NCBI GenBank assembly: GCA_020205615.1
Contig: CM035151.1
Coordinates: 19,247,326-19,311,325, forward strand
Origin: Panax quinquefolius
Lineage: Eukaryota > Streptophyta > Magnoliopsida > Apiales > Araliaceae
Length of the DNA: 64,000 nucleotides
Reading direction: 5' to 3'
This document shows positions 36,796-48,459 of this stretch, piece after piece; within the stretch, counting starts at the first letter, position 1; every line of letters begins with the position of its first letter. The notes below the pieces were generated by a model, which worked only from the letters and a program-made list of their open reading frames with translations, was not told where the DNA came from and did no database searches. Position numbers and translations under genes: made by a program.

Positions 36796-36849
36796 ATGAA
36801 ATTTCGCCCTCGAAATTAGGGTACGATACTGGTATGTCGAAGAGGTAAG

Positions 36850-38207
36850 GATACCTTGATTTCATTTCGATTCTAACTCCCAAGTCATTTCCTCAACATC
36901 GTGGTTCCTCCACAAAACTTTGACTTGAGGTATAACCTTGGAGCGTAGAATATGTTCCTTCTTATCCAAAATTTGAACAGAACCTCTTCATACGTCCAAA
37001 TCATCCGCTATTTCGTCCGGTTCTAACTTCAATAATATGGTTCGGGTCTTTCACATATTTACGTAACATGGATATGTGAAAAGTTATGAACACGAGACAT
37101 ATTTGGCAGTAGAAAGCGAGTCTATAGGCCACGCTTCCTACTCGATCGAGGATTAAAATGGACCGATGAATCGAGGATTAAGTTTTCCTCTCTTTCCAAT
37201 TCTTGTAACTCCTTTCCATGGAGCAACTCTTAACAACACATGATATCCTATATCGAATTCCACGTCCTTTCGATGAAGATCGGCGATAACTCTTTTATCG
37301 ATTTTGTGAGGTTTTTATCGTTGTCGGATCGTTTGAATCTTTTCCGTAGTCATACGCATTTAACTCCGGTCCCAACAACGTTGCTTCACCCACCTCATCC
37401 CAAAGATCTTCGGAGAACGACACTTTCTTCCATACAACGCTTGAATGGAGCCATGCCAATACTTGCTTGATAATCATTGTTGTAGGAAAACTCCACCAAT
37501 GGTAAGAACTTGTCCCAACTCTCCTTGAAATCAAGGACACGAGTCTTAATAGATCTTCAAGAGTTTGAATAGTCCTCTCCATTGTCCGTCTGTCCCTGCG
37601 AGGATGATATCTTAAGCTAAACCGTAAGTCTGCGCCCATAGCTTTTTGCAAACTAACCCAAAATCGTGAAGTGAATCTTGGTTCTCGATCGTAAACTATG
37701 GATACCGACATACCATGCGATCTTACAATCTCGTTTATGTACATACGAGCAAGACGTTCAAGTGTATAAGTTTCTCGTATCGGTAAGAAATGAGCGAGAC
37801 TTGGTCAATCTATCAACAATGACCCATATCGCATCAATGCCTTGAGAAACCTTAGGAAGACCGTGAACGAAATCCATGGTAATGTGCTCCCACTTCCATT
37901 CGGAATTTCAAGTGGTTGCAATGGACCTTTTGGTACTTGATGCTCCGCTTTAACTCGTTGACAAGTTAGACACCTTGAGATAAACAAATTATATCTCTCT
38001 TCATATTGCTCCACCAAAATGTATGATTTAATATCATGATACATTTTGTACTCCCGATGGATTGCAAATGGTGTGTTGTGCGCCTCCATCATGATATTAT
38101 ACTTTAAATCGTAGTCGTTAGAACACAAAAGTCTGAGTTGACTCAAGTATTCCTTCTTCATCGATTCTTGCTTCCTAAGATAGCACCTTCTTGCACTTTC
38201 TTCTTCA
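36850..38207 (-). pseudogene. gypsy integrase remnant
   Basis: On the minus strand, from N to C: zinc-binding HHCC region (AHNTPFAIH ... SRCLTCQRVKAEHQ) in 37805-38224, then the catalytic core in 37295-37744 with YDREPRFTSRFWVSLQKAMG, equivalent to the family SDRDPRF, and an ERTIQTLEDLL stretch holding the Glu. The C-terminal region towards 36850 is present but broken. Integrases of this type insert the DNA copy into host DNA. Frameshifts (near 37750 and 37880) and the changed motif make activity unlikely. The N-terminal side is fused to the RT start by deletion. Confidence 0.85.
38196..38207 (-). other. Deletion junction removing RT and RNase H
   Basis: At CTTTCTTCTTCA the start of RT (ALFVKKK) is joined to the linker before integrase (KKKVQEGA). 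The undeleted family-B copy has CTTTCTTCTT at both matching places (58381-58390 and about 59578-59587), so about 1.19 kb was lost between short direct repeats. Confidence 0.8.
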
Positions 38208-38960
38208 CGAATAGAACAGAGCACCCCAAGGAGAAGTACTAGGGCGAAATAAAGCCAATGTCTAACAATTCCTGCAGTTGGGTCTTTAACTCTCGAAGTT
38301 CAATAGAGCCATTCGATATGGGGCTTTGGAAATAGGTTTTGTCTGTAGGGTTCAAGGTCGATACAAAATTCAATTTCACGCTTTCGAGGGGTAGGCCAGA
38401 AGTTCTTGAGAATACGTCAGGAAATTTATTAACAATAGAAATATCGTTCAAAACTGACGTATTTTTGTTTAAATCTGTGACATGAGCTAAGAAAGCTTGA
38501 CATCCGTTTTTCAATAAACGAATAGCTTTATGGCTTGAGATGACCGTGATTGATTTTAATGGTTTGGTCGTTTGAATTCGCATAATAGGTTGATTAGGAA
38601 TATGAAAGCTAACAACCTTACGAAAACAATCAATTTTTGCATGATAAGTAGTTAACCAATCAATCCCTAGAATCACGTCAAATGCAAGTATTTTTAATGA
38701 AATAAGATCGACAGGTAATGTGAGGGTACCGATTTGAACCAAACAAGACTTATAAACAGTGGATGTAATGAAGGTTTCTCCCAACGGAGTTTCCACAGAT
38801 AAGTCAAAGTCTAATTTCTCCGGAGTCAAATTTAATCGATGAGCGCAAGTAGAGAAATAAAAGAATGGGTAGAACCCAGTATCAAATAAAGTATAGACTT
38901 CATTAGAGTTTATGATAAGCTTACCTGTGATGACCTCATTCGGATCCTCCTTGCTCTTTG
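38208..38960 (-). pseudogene. gypsy protease and RT N-terminal stub
   Basis: A frame of 196 codons (38829-38239), preceded by YTLFDTGFYPFF at about 38890, carries an aspartic protease with its LFDTG active-site motif and the later FDVILGIDWL block, then the linker to RT (KFPDVFSRTSGLP) and the RT start (LRELKTQLQELLDIGFISP). It ends where the RT deletion begins. This is the best-preserved coding piece in the unit; the protease half looks intact except for a frame change near the motif. Confidence 0.85.
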
Positions 38961-38989
38961 GGAGGTCACAACAAATGCTCTCCTCAGAC

Positions 38990-40140
38990 TACCTGGGTTT
39001 TGAATTTTCTCGACTACTTTTGGTGCCTCCATCCTAGTTGAATTTGTCTTGATGAACGCACAAAAATCGAGCTAAGTGACCTTCTCTTCCACAATTATAA
39101 CATGCTTTGGATGGCATTGCATGCTTTGATCGATGTGTCCCTCTCCTCCGCATTTGAAGCATATGATAGGTGGTCTTTCTCCTTCCTTAACAACGGTCTT
39201 TGGTCTTTGGCGTCTTTCCATCATTGTTGAATCTCCTTTTCTTGAAATGTCCATTCTTATTGTTTTGGCCTCGATTACCATCAAGTGGTTACCATATCCG
39301 CCTCGTTGATTCCTCCACGCTTGTTGTCACCGCTCACTTGACTACTCTCACCGGTATTATAATTTTGTCTTACCTTTTCTTTTAGTTGCGTTGACTCATT
39401 ATCGCGATCCACTAACTGAGCCCTATTTACAACATCTGAATACAAACACAGTTTATAAGAAATAAGATGTTTATCTCCGGCTTCAAACCTCTTAAAAACA
39501 TTCGCGCTATTCTCTCTTCATTATCCACCAAATGGGACGCAAACCGTGATAACTCCGCAAATTTTGCCTCGTATTGCGACACGGTCATATTGTTTTGTTC
39601 CAACTTGATAAACTCCACCTCCTTCATGTGGCAAATACTTTCAGGAAAATATTTGTCGTTGAACAGCTCCTGGAACTTCTCCCAAGATATCTTCAAGACA
39701 AAGAGTTGAGTACGTTTCTGGATTCCCACCAAAGAATCTGCCTCTCCAAGCAACATAAAAGCGTGAAAGGGAACCTTTTGCTCCTTGGAGCATCCCAAGA
39801 CATCAAATATCTTGGTAATCTGCTTTATCCATACTTCCGCGTGTGGTTTTGGCTCACCCTTAAACTCCGGTGGTCCCAGCTCCTTGAATTGTTTAGCGGT
39901 GGACCGCCGAGAGTTTTTCGTGTTTCCACCTACGTTTTGGGCGTGAGTCGTTCTCTTTCATTGTTGCATAAATTGCATAAAGCCTCTCAATATTTGATCA
40001 TTCATCATTTGGTCGGTGTTGTTGTTTGCGTGAGGATTGTCGCCTCACGATGCACATTATCCCGATTATTGATATGTGGTGAATCAACGATCGCTCATGC
40101 TATCTATTCTTATTCTCAACATTCTCGGATGTCATTTTCA
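38990..40140 (-). pseudogene. gypsy gag remnant with zinc knuckles
   Basis: The start is near MTSENVEN at about 40135. The central Retrotrans_gag-type region is in 39427-39798: VPFHAFMLLGEADS, SWEKFQELFNDKYFPES and YEAKFAELSRFASHLVDNEE. The C-terminal end has two CCHC-like knuckles, ICFKCGGEGHI (about 39160) and ACYNCGREGHLARFLC (about 39080-39115), which bind RNA. Several frame breaks separate the pieces. Gag forms the virus-like particle of the element. Confidence 0.85.
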
Positions 40141-40299
40141 GAATCTTGCCACAAAACAAAAGGTTAATTGACATGTAACAAATTATCCCTATCTTCCGAC
40201 CAACCAATAAAATAAAGACATAAACTTAGGTAGGTCATACTAAAGGTATTCCCTGCTCTCCCTCCTAGTACTATTCTCACATCTTAGCCAGGATCATAT

Positions 40300-40318
40300 C
40301 CACATGCTCGATACTAAC
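40300..40318 (-). other. Primer-binding-like site
   Basis: The minus strand GTTAGTATCGAGC follows the 5' LTR directly. It is a variant of the initiator-Met tRNA site TGGTATCAGAGC. The same sequence occurs at 34185-34203 next to the middle LTR. Confidence 0.6.
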
Positions 40319-42963
40319 CGTGACGCCCCCAAAATTAGGTATACATCACCCATCTTGGGTCGCCACTTATATGGTATGTAATTTAAATACAACTTATTAA
40401 CATAATCGTAGCCGTGTAATATCTGACGATATAAACTGTGAGTTTAAATACAAATATCGCTTACTAGATATTATACAAACTCAAACAAAAAGTCCTCATT
40501 ACGATTATTATCACACTATTTTACGTAATAATGAGGACTACTAATGCTATCTTAAGGACCATCACTGCGTTTCCCAGACTCGTCCCACTATATTCTCATT
40601 TCAAGAGAAAACGGTGAAAGAAAGAAAGGTGAGCTCAACTAGCCCAAGAAAAATATTATGACTAAGATAATGCGAGAATGAATTATCAATAGTCTTCAAC
40701 AATGTTAAACCGATAAAATACAATGACAACCGGTTTAATCTGCAATGAATATCTGATCCATTAAAAGAGTCAAGTAGAAAATAAAGTCTACTATCTTTTA
40801 GGTTTTAAAAGGTTTTTCATCATTTGTTATAATAGTGAGACTCGAAACTTTAATAAATATTCCACATCATCGAATCACCCCACTTTTACTACCAAGGATA
40901 TTCTTTAGTATCACGACCACAATTATTCATGCACTACGGGCCAAGAATATTTGTGTATTCATTAATGGTCATGATCATGTCAACAATCTGCTCACCAATG
41001 CACTACTTTTACCATCGAGGATTTTTATCATATCATTTGTAACATTACGGTCATGATTACAATCGAATAGTCTCTCGGTCATAATCATACCAAGTCCATC
41101 TATGCACTACGAGGCACGAGATGACTTTCAACATAATATAAACATGAGGATGATGACAATGATATGAGAATTCAATAAAACAAGTTCAAGAATTATTTTA
41201 TCCGGGAATTATTAACGTCCAAATTAGTAAAATTCAAGAATGATCGTAAGAATATTTCCATGAAAAGATCTTTGGATGAAACGCGAATATCAAGGATATT
41301 CTACTAATTTCATGGAGTATAGAAGTCAAAGTTTTAACCAACTGGGTATAATAAAGAATGGAATAACAAAAGAAATCACCATGCATGCGGTTTCGCATAG
41401 ACAGGTTATTCCAATGAATAATAATAACGGAACCAGTCGGTGAAATTCACAAGCGACGGATGTTCCAACGAGAATAATAAAAAGATGGAACCGGATCCGG
41501 TGCAAAACACACAGATAGGATATTCCAATGAATGATAAAGATTTTAACCGAGTCCGGTGTAAAACACATGACAAGATGTTCCAATGTAATAATAATAAAG
41601 ACGGAACCAGTCCGTGTAAAACACACGAGCATGTGATGTTCCAAATGTAATAATAATAAAGAGGCGGAACCCGAACCAGTCCTGTAAAACACACGCATGT
41701 GATGTTTCAATGAATAATAATAAAGATTTTAACCAGTCCGTGTAAAACACATGCATGTGGATGTTCCAATGAATAATAGAAGAATGTCACCAAGTATAGG
41801 GTAAACCAGCATATACGAGTTATTCCAATGAATAATAAGCAATGGAATAACAACAGTTCTCTTCATGAATAAGAAAGAATAACACCCCTTACATTTGGTA
41901 GGAGATTGAATCTCATGCGAGGTGTAGTAACAAAATACTCTTCTTCTTTCTCTCTATTCTCTCTATACTTTCTCTCTATAAGCTTGAATGAATTCGTGAA
42001 AATAATGAAGCACTAGGCCTCTATTTATAGAAGATTTCTAGCTTAAGCACTGCCGTGTGAAAAGGCAAGTGGCTTGATTTACTAATGATGTGAAAAGAAA
42101 AGTGGTTTGGCGCTTTGTAATGTGAAACGACAAGTGGTTCGGCGCTTTGAATGTGAAATAATGAGTGGTTCGGCGCTTTAATGTGAAAACGACAAGTGGT
42201 TCGACGTCTGGTAAAGGTAATTACTATTGACGAAGGTAATTACTATTCACAAGGGTAATTACTATCGACGAAGGTAATTACTTATTGACGAAGGTAAATA
42301 CTATCGACGAAGGTAATTACTATTCACAAAGGTAATTACTATTGACGAAGAGACTCTTAGATGATGACATATAGAGCCCCCCATAAAATAATCAAACTTA
42401 CCACAAATCATAACACATATTTAATCTTTCAACAATTATTAATCATTTATAACTTGTCGCCTCAATTATTGATTTAATACTATAACATATTATACGTATT
42501 GATATTGTGTGAATAATTGAATCAATAATATAAGAGATATGATGCGCAAGAATTATCGTAGCAATAATTGAGCATAAATGAGTGACTTCTCACGTAAGCA
42601 TCAATAATCAATACCGTGTGCTACTATACAACCACGCCTGACATCGTATTCTTTTTTTACAACGGGTAGTTCAATGCTTTTAATGGTAACACCTCCATTA
42701 TTATTTTTATAAAATATTTTTATCGTTTTCTCAATCCGACAATAATTACATTGTGGGGTCCACCAATGATTGAGTATTGTGCGAATATTCCTAACAAAAG
42801 AATATTCCCCAATTAAACGAATATTTTATAACAACTTGCGATACTTTGCAAAATTTATAAATATTACCCACAACTATAACATTATATCAAATTTATTCCA
42901 TAATATTCAAAAATAATATTCATAGAAAAATTCATCTTTATTTATAAAAGTTGGGGTCTTACA
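40319..42963 (-). repeat. 5' LTR of the three-LTR unit
   Basis: It starts CGTGACGCCCCCAAAATTAGG and ends GTTGGGGTCTTACA; 2645 bp. The TATA box is at 42022-42029 and the U3 minisatellite at about 42215-42350. The R-U5 repeat block (41400-41800) holds more GTTCCAATGAATAATAA-type units than the middle LTR. Confidence 0.9.
42022..42029 (-). promoter_or_regulatory. 5' LTR TATA box
   Basis: TATAAATA in the same context as in the other family-A LTRs. It is positioned to transcribe the gag-pol remnant to its left. Confidence 0.65.
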
Positions 42964-43153
42964 AGTTCTCTTCTTAAATACAAAAGAAATAACACCCCTT
43001 ACCGTAAAAGAAACTGGATATAGGAGTAGTGAAGTAGCAGGCTTCTCTTCTTCTATAGATTTTCTCTCTATAGATTCTCTCTATAATTTCTCTCTATAAT
43101 AAGTGCTTTATAGCTTTAGTGAATTGGTGAGAAATGAAGGAAGAATGAGCTTC

Positions 43154-43161
43154 TATTTATA
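43154..43161 (-). promoter_or_regulatory. TATA box of the old solo LTR
   Basis: TATAAATA within CTATAAATAGAAGC is retained in the split solo LTR. Confidence 0.55.
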
Positions 43162-44364
43162 GAAAAATATAGTTTCGATAATTGCACATTTTGGGGCTCG
43201 AAAAATTACGTAATAATACCTCCAACTTTTCTTTCATTTTTAATTTAGTCCTCAAAGTATTATCAAACTTACACCACCCCTTCCCTAATAGTAAATAATG
43301 TGAATCAATAGTAAATCATGTGAATCAATAGTTCTGTACATGTGAAAATACGAATTACAAGATAAGACCTACATCTATACCTTCATTTTAACTTACCACG
43401 TAAGTATTATCAATCTTGCACCAACTCCCCTAATAGTAACAAGAATGTGAAACAATAGTATACACATGTGAACAAATAGTTATAATCATGTGAAATAATA
43501 GCAATCAATTGCTCATTTATCCGGTTAAATACCGGATTGGTAAAAATAACCTCCAGACATCAATTTTTATCGAAATAAATGTCGATTTTCACTAACACAA
43601 ATAATTCCAACATAATGAAACTATTTTTATCAAAAATATAAATTTTGAAATTTGACTTTTCCCAAAAAAGTCAACTGTTGACTTTTTGACCAAATAGTAA
43701 AAATCGGCAAATTTTGTGTTTATAGTTTATTTTTACTAATTTCATCGTTCCTGACTCAAATATCACGTCCGCGTCTCCAAATTCAACTCCGAGCACAACA
43801 TCAATATTAATAACATTCATCATTAATATTATAACTCATAATATTTATCAACCAGGTCGTTCCCAGAAAGGGGGCTTTCGATAAGGATTTCTCCTATTTG
43901 GAGCCAATTAGGTGACCAAATCTCTCCTCGATGTAACTTCCGGACATTGTAAATATTGTAATTTAATAATATGAATAACTTTGTCATCTCAATTATTGAC
44001 TTAATAATATATCATATAATGCGGATAATCTTTGTGACAATAATCGAATCAATAATATGAGAGATATGATGCAACAATTACTATAGCAATAATTGAGTAT
44101 AACCGAGTGACTTCTCACGTAAAGATCAATAATCAATACCGTGTGCTGCTACTATGCAACCACGCCAGACATTATTTTGTACTTTTACTACCGAGTAGTT
44201 CAACAAGATAATTCAGAAAAACATCCGTCGTTATTTTCAATAAAATACTTTTGTCATTTTCTCAATCCGACAATAATTCCGTTGTGGTGTCCACCAATGA
44301 TTATGCCGTCGTACGGATATTCCCCGACAAAAAGAATATTTCCCGCCCAATCGAATATTATATA

Positions 44365-45339
44365 TAGGAGTGAGCAAAAAACGGATAAAACCGAACTACC
44401 GAACTGAACCGAACCGAATTATTTTAACTGAATTATTTCGGTTTTTCGGGTTTTTTTTGGAATTTCGGTTATATCCGAATTATTATTCAATATTCGGTTT
44501 CGGTCCCGGTTCTCAAAAATAGGTTATTCGGATATCCGAATAACCGAACTTTAATTCTTAAAAAAAATAATTTTATAATATTATTATTATCTCACTCATA
44601 AGTCATAACTTCCTAATTGACCAAGTCGGCGAGTCATTATGATATAAATTTTTCATGACTCATAGACTCTTCAGAGTCCTTGACTTCTGAGATCTTGAAA
44701 CCAAACCATCTCGCTGAAATCATTTCTCTAACGCTCTTATGGAGAGCAACACAAGAATCTCTGCACCCAATTCCCTCCTTCGTCCCCTAACCCATCTCAC
44801 AACCGTCGCCGACCATCGAATTTTCAACGGAGACTGCGTTGAGTCCCAATTGGACGGAGACTACGATTTTCACCGGATTTACATGTGGGTTTTGTTTATC
44901 TTGATTATCGGAGGTGGAAGAATCGAGCTGATCTCAGAATTGAAAATGATAGCTTCATTCAGATCTGTTTTTGGTTTTGTTTTTTGTTTCTGTGTTATTT
45001 TTTTTTAAAGTATAGTGGATTTTCCGTAGCCAATTTCTTTTTTACTGTAAATGATCTACTGGTGGTTGGTGATTATTTCTGCTATTGGGTTTTGGTAATT
45101 TGTTATGAATGATCAAAACTGAATTTTTTTTTAATTCGTTGAAGGCGATCAATTGATTCGGCTCTCCCCCTTCGACTCTCTTAAGTTGGATGTTGATTCG
45201 GTTTTTATCCGAACTACCGAAATTACAATTCGGTAATTCGGTATTCGGTAATTCGGTTATTTTTAAAATTCGGTTATTAGTTCGGATAGTGAAATTATCA
45301 TTACTTCGGTTTTCGGTTATAACCGAATGATCACTCCTA
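44365..45339 (+). mobile_element. Non-autonomous hAT element, TSD ATTATATA
   Basis: The ends are TAGGAGTGAGCA and, reversed, TAGGAGTGATCA, flanked by ATTATATA at 44357-44364 and 45340-45347. An 8-bp duplication and short TIRs of this form are typical of hAT elements. The subterminal 150 bp on each side are packed with CGGTT / AACCG words, as expected for transposase binding sites. It is 975 bp long with no transposase, so it depends on another element. It splits the distal U3 of the old solo LTR: joining the flanks restores CGAATATTATATAACAAC, the LTR sequence. Confidence 0.92.
44739..45008 (+). pseudogene. Exon-like segment inside the hAT element
   Basis: An 89-codon frame starts MESNTRISAPNSLLRPLTH. 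Its first 50 codons lie in sequence less AT-rich than the rest of the element and contain the only ordinary-looking codon use here (DHRIFNGDC, DGDYDFHRI). The later part is hydrophobic and looks like translated intron. I do not recognise a family. It may be a captured gene start or just internal hAT sequence. Confidence 0.4.
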
Positions 45340-45529
45340 ATTATATAACAACTTGCATACTTTGCAAAATTTATAAATACTACCCACAACTATAATATTA
45401 TCTCAAATTCACACCATAATATTAAAAAAAATATTTCGAGAAAATTAAATCTTTATTCGTAAAATTTGAGATTTTACACTAATATTAAACATAAAAAATC
45501 AAATGATTCCAGCATAATGAAACAGATGC

Positions 45530-45613
45530 TTATGATAATTTTAATGAAACAGCTAATTCATCTCTTTTAGTGCTTCATGATTACATGCAAATATGTATTT
45601 ATCCTTGATAAAA

Positions 45614-45660
<47 letters not shown>

Positions 45661-45903
45661 ATATCAAAAAACTGAAAAATTCAACTAAATTCTAACGGAT
45701 AAAAATAAATCATGAACTTAACTTAATAAATATGTAACTCCCTTTGTATTTGTAACTCCATTTTTATTCGTAACTCCTTTTAATTTAAAATTAGTATTTA
45801 TAACTATTATAAATACCAAAAATGCTTAGCATAGAAAATTGAAAAAACTTTAATACAAAATTAATAGCTCAAGTTGCTAATTATTTTATCAAAATAATCA
45901 ACA
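45530..45903 (-). repeat. copia 3' LTR
   Basis: It shares with the right copy AATTCAT-TCTCTTTTAGTGC, TATGTAACTCC, TTTGTATTTGTAACTCC and AAATTAATAGCTCAAG. It contains a (TA)n run at about 45620-45653 that is short in the partner. The right edge is exact because the PPT abuts it. Confidence 0.75.
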
Positions 45904-45920
45904 TTCCCCACTTATTTTTA
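45904..45920 (-). other. copia polypurine tract
   Basis: The minus strand TAAAAATAAGTGGGGAA is followed directly by TGTTGATT, the LTR start. Confidence 0.8.
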
Positions 45921-46529
45921 ATAAAATAAATAATATATAAATATAATATTATGATTAGGGCGATGATTTGAACAACATGCTTTGTGAAAGCGAGTATGCC
46001 TTTAAACCTTCACTTAGTGAATCAATCTTCTCGTATTAAAGCCAAAGTGGACCAGCATTTAAACGATGACTACTTGAGGATACGTAGAAGCATATCTCAC
46101 ACATGGTGTTCAAGATATCCTAGACCAAATTCCATAAGCCAGCACGTTAAGACCATGTGCTTTATCCCAGTTTTCATGAACGCTATAGAGAATTAGCCCA
46201 AATCTCATAGAAAGCGGCCTCACTTTCACGTTCATATAGGTGAGTCTATTAAGGATACTCTTGTGACTATGACATCCCATCCATAAGGACTATAGAGATT
46301 ATTAAGAGATTAATGTTTGATCTCAACCTTCAATAATGACACAAGATCACATGCATATACACCATAGGGATGGACATAAACAAAAAATCATTAAAACTTC
46401 AATAAATAAATAAAAAATGCATGTATCACCCAAGTAACTCTATGATTCGTTTGGCCCTTTAACCTAGTTTTTGGGATATCTAGTCCCTAGGTAGGGTATC
46501 CTCATAGGCTACTTAATTCATTTTTGGGT

Positions 46530-47146
46530 TTTAGTCTCATTCCCCTCGATGTAGTCCAAATTTTTTCTCTAACTAGAGCTTTTGTTAATGGATCAACCAA
46601 ATTTTCGCTTAATCTCACATAATCAACATTTATCGCACCTTTGTTCGTATAAGATCTCACAATACCATGTTTTCTTCTAACAGATCTGGACTTCTCATTA
46701 TAATATTTATTATAATGGTTTACTCTACCTATAGGTTATAGCAGCAGTGTTATCACAGTGAATTAAAACAGGTGATATTGGTTTACTCCGCATCGGTATA
46801 TCAAATAATAAATCACATAACCTAAAGTTATAGGTTCATCCTTAACATTGTATACTACAAAGTCTGGACCAAAATCTTTACCAATTTTAACACGTTTACT
46901 TCTTCTCGGTTCTGATTCTTCATCTCTAGGTTGAGATGAACTAGCTTCATTTTCAAGTGATTTAGGCAAAACAACTTCTAGACCCCCACTATTTTTTATC
47001 ATAAAAGGAAATTTATCCTCATGAAATATGGCATCTAATGATTCAATTACCACGTTATTTTCAAGGTCTAAGAATCTATATGCATTACTATTTAAAGCAT
47101 AACCCATAAATGCACATCTAGTTGTTTTAATACCCAATTTGGGCAT
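46530..47146 (-). pseudogene. copia integrase C-terminus fused to RNase H end (RT lost)
   Basis: On the minus strand the first part is the integrase end: TTRCAFMGYALNSNAYRF, then VVIESLDAIFHEDKFPF and RRSKRVKIGKDFGPDF, the region just before RT. After VKDEPITLG it jumps to RNase H: VLIHCDNTAAI (catalytic Asp) and, in another frame, NEKSRSVRRKHGIVRSYTN and DYVRLSENLVDPLTKAL, ending KPKNELSSL stop near 46533. The whole RT domain, about 250 residues in the family, is missing between them. Confidence 0.8.
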
Positions 47147-47286
47147 TTTAGTATCAGGTAATCTAATATAGACTAAACAACCCCAAACTCTAAAGTAGTT
47201 AAGATTTGATTTTCTTTTTCTCCGTAACTCATATTGGGTTACTAAAGTTTATTTACGCGGTATTCTATTTAAGGTATAATTAGCAG

Positions 47287-47921
47287 TTAAAATTGCTTCT
47301 CCCCATAGATTTTTATTTTAGGTGCACAAGAACTAACTAACATTGCATTAGTAAGATTAATTAATGTTCTATTTTTACGTTCATGAACAATACCCAAGGA
47401 TTCAATATAGGTGACAAGACTTAAAAGAGTCATATTCTTTCCCTCTATCACTTTGTAAACTTTTGATTTTCTTATCAAATCAGTTCTCCACTTCTATTAT
47501 ATAAATGATTAATTTTTCGAAAGCTTCACTTTTGTTTTTCATAAGCTAAACATAAAAATATTTTGAAAAATCATCTATAAATGTGATAAAATATCTTTTT
47601 CCTCCATGAGTTAAAATCCCTTCAAATTCACAAATATATGTGTGTATCAATTCTAATAATTCTGTTTTTCTATTTACCTTTTAATTTATGTGGTTGCTTG
47701 GTTATTTTGGTCATGCTACAAAATTCACATTTCTCAAATTTATTGTGTAACTTAGGTATTAGACCTACATAACTCGTATCTTTCACATACTTGTTATTTA
47801 CATGACAAAGTCTAGCATGCCACATATTCACACAAGAAACAATATAAACAGAAGTAGACTTTTCATTCATCACATTCAATTTGAACATACCATCACATGC
47901 ATAACCTTTACCAACAAACAT
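47287..47921 (-). pseudogene. copia pre-integrase and integrase remnant
   Basis: 47670-47921 reads NMWHARLCHVNNKYV ... CEFCSMTKITKQPHK, the H-H-C-C zinc-binding GAG-pre-integrase motif. 47287-47478 holds a later integrase stretch (IVHERKNRTLINLTNAMLVS). Stops interrupt the catalytic core between them. Confidence 0.75.
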
Positions 47922-47928
47922 ACCATTT

Positions 47929-48459
47929 TTAGTTAAAACATATTATTGGTTGGATTCTATGGTTTTGCTTGAACCCAGCTTTATTGAGGAGATAGCCAGA
48001 CACCAGATTCTTCCTAATTTCAGGTGTGTGAAGCACATCTTTTAGGGTCACAATATGGCCAGAAGTAAAATTTAAAGAAACCTCTCCCATTCCAAGTACT
48101 TTAGTGAAATGTGAGTGAAACTTAATTATTGTCTGCAGGAGCATAATTTTTAAAATAACTTTTATCATGACAAACATGTCTAGATGCTCAAGTATCCACC
48201 CACCATCATTATCATTTATCAAACTCACTTCAGTTATCATTGCAATAAGCGGTCCTTCGGTAACATTAGCTTGCACAGCAAACGAACGAAACCTATTACA
48301 ACACTCTCTTTCATGATGATCAGGTTTTCCACATACAAAACATGAACCATTATTATTTTGAACATTATTTTGAAACATGTTTTGAAAATTTTTATTCTTC
48401 ACTTGAGAAAACTCTTGATTCCATTTTCTTTGGCCATGGGAGAATTTATTTTTTTCCAC
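47929..48459 (-). pseudogene. copia gag zinc knuckle and protease remnant
   Basis: SCFVCGKPDHHERECC is the CCHC knuckle (CX2CX4HX4C). It is followed by a protease-type region ending LKDVLHTPEIRKNLVSGYLL, the block that precedes pre-integrase in copia elements. The D-S-G active site expected near GWILEH is not readable in this frame. Confidence 0.75.

Larger units (their letters stand above)
33096..42963 (-). mobile_element. Three-LTR gypsy unit, family A, TSD AGTTC
   Basis: The outer flanks are AGTTC at 33091-33095 and AGTTC at 42964-42968, so the whole block behaves as one insertion. In plus order: 176 bp of LTR end (33096-33271), a gag-leader copy (33272-34203), a full LTR (34204-36783), an internal region (36784-40318), a full LTR (40319-42963). 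The edges of the middle LTR are a PPT on one side and a primer-site-like sequence on the other, with no target duplication. This is what unequal recombination between LTRs makes (LTR-int-LTR-int-LTR), followed by a deletion of about 5.0 kb in the left copy. The remaining interior lacks RT and RNase H. Confidence 0.88.
31582..45478 (-). mobile_element. Old solo LTR, split by two nested insertions, TSD CTAAT
   Basis: The left part 31582-33095 starts TGTGACGCCTCCAAAAAT. The right part 42969-45478 ends GAGATTTTACA. The outer flanks are CTAAT at 31577-31581 and CTAAT at 45479-45483. Removing the gypsy unit (33096-42963), the hAT element (44365-45339) and one copy of each duplication leaves one LTR of about 3.0 kb with no internal region, so it is a solo LTR. 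Its U3 differs from the other family-A copies (AATAGTAAA / CATGTGAA repeats at 43290-43500), and one stretch (GGGGCTTTCGATAA, TAGGTGACCAAA) is shared with family B, so it is an intermediate or older lineage. Confidence 0.9.

Noticed and set aside
39574..40167. A 197-codon plus-strand frame as a new gene
   Set aside because: It is antisense to gag of the gypsy unit; the same antisense frame recurs over the other gag copy at 33437-34048.
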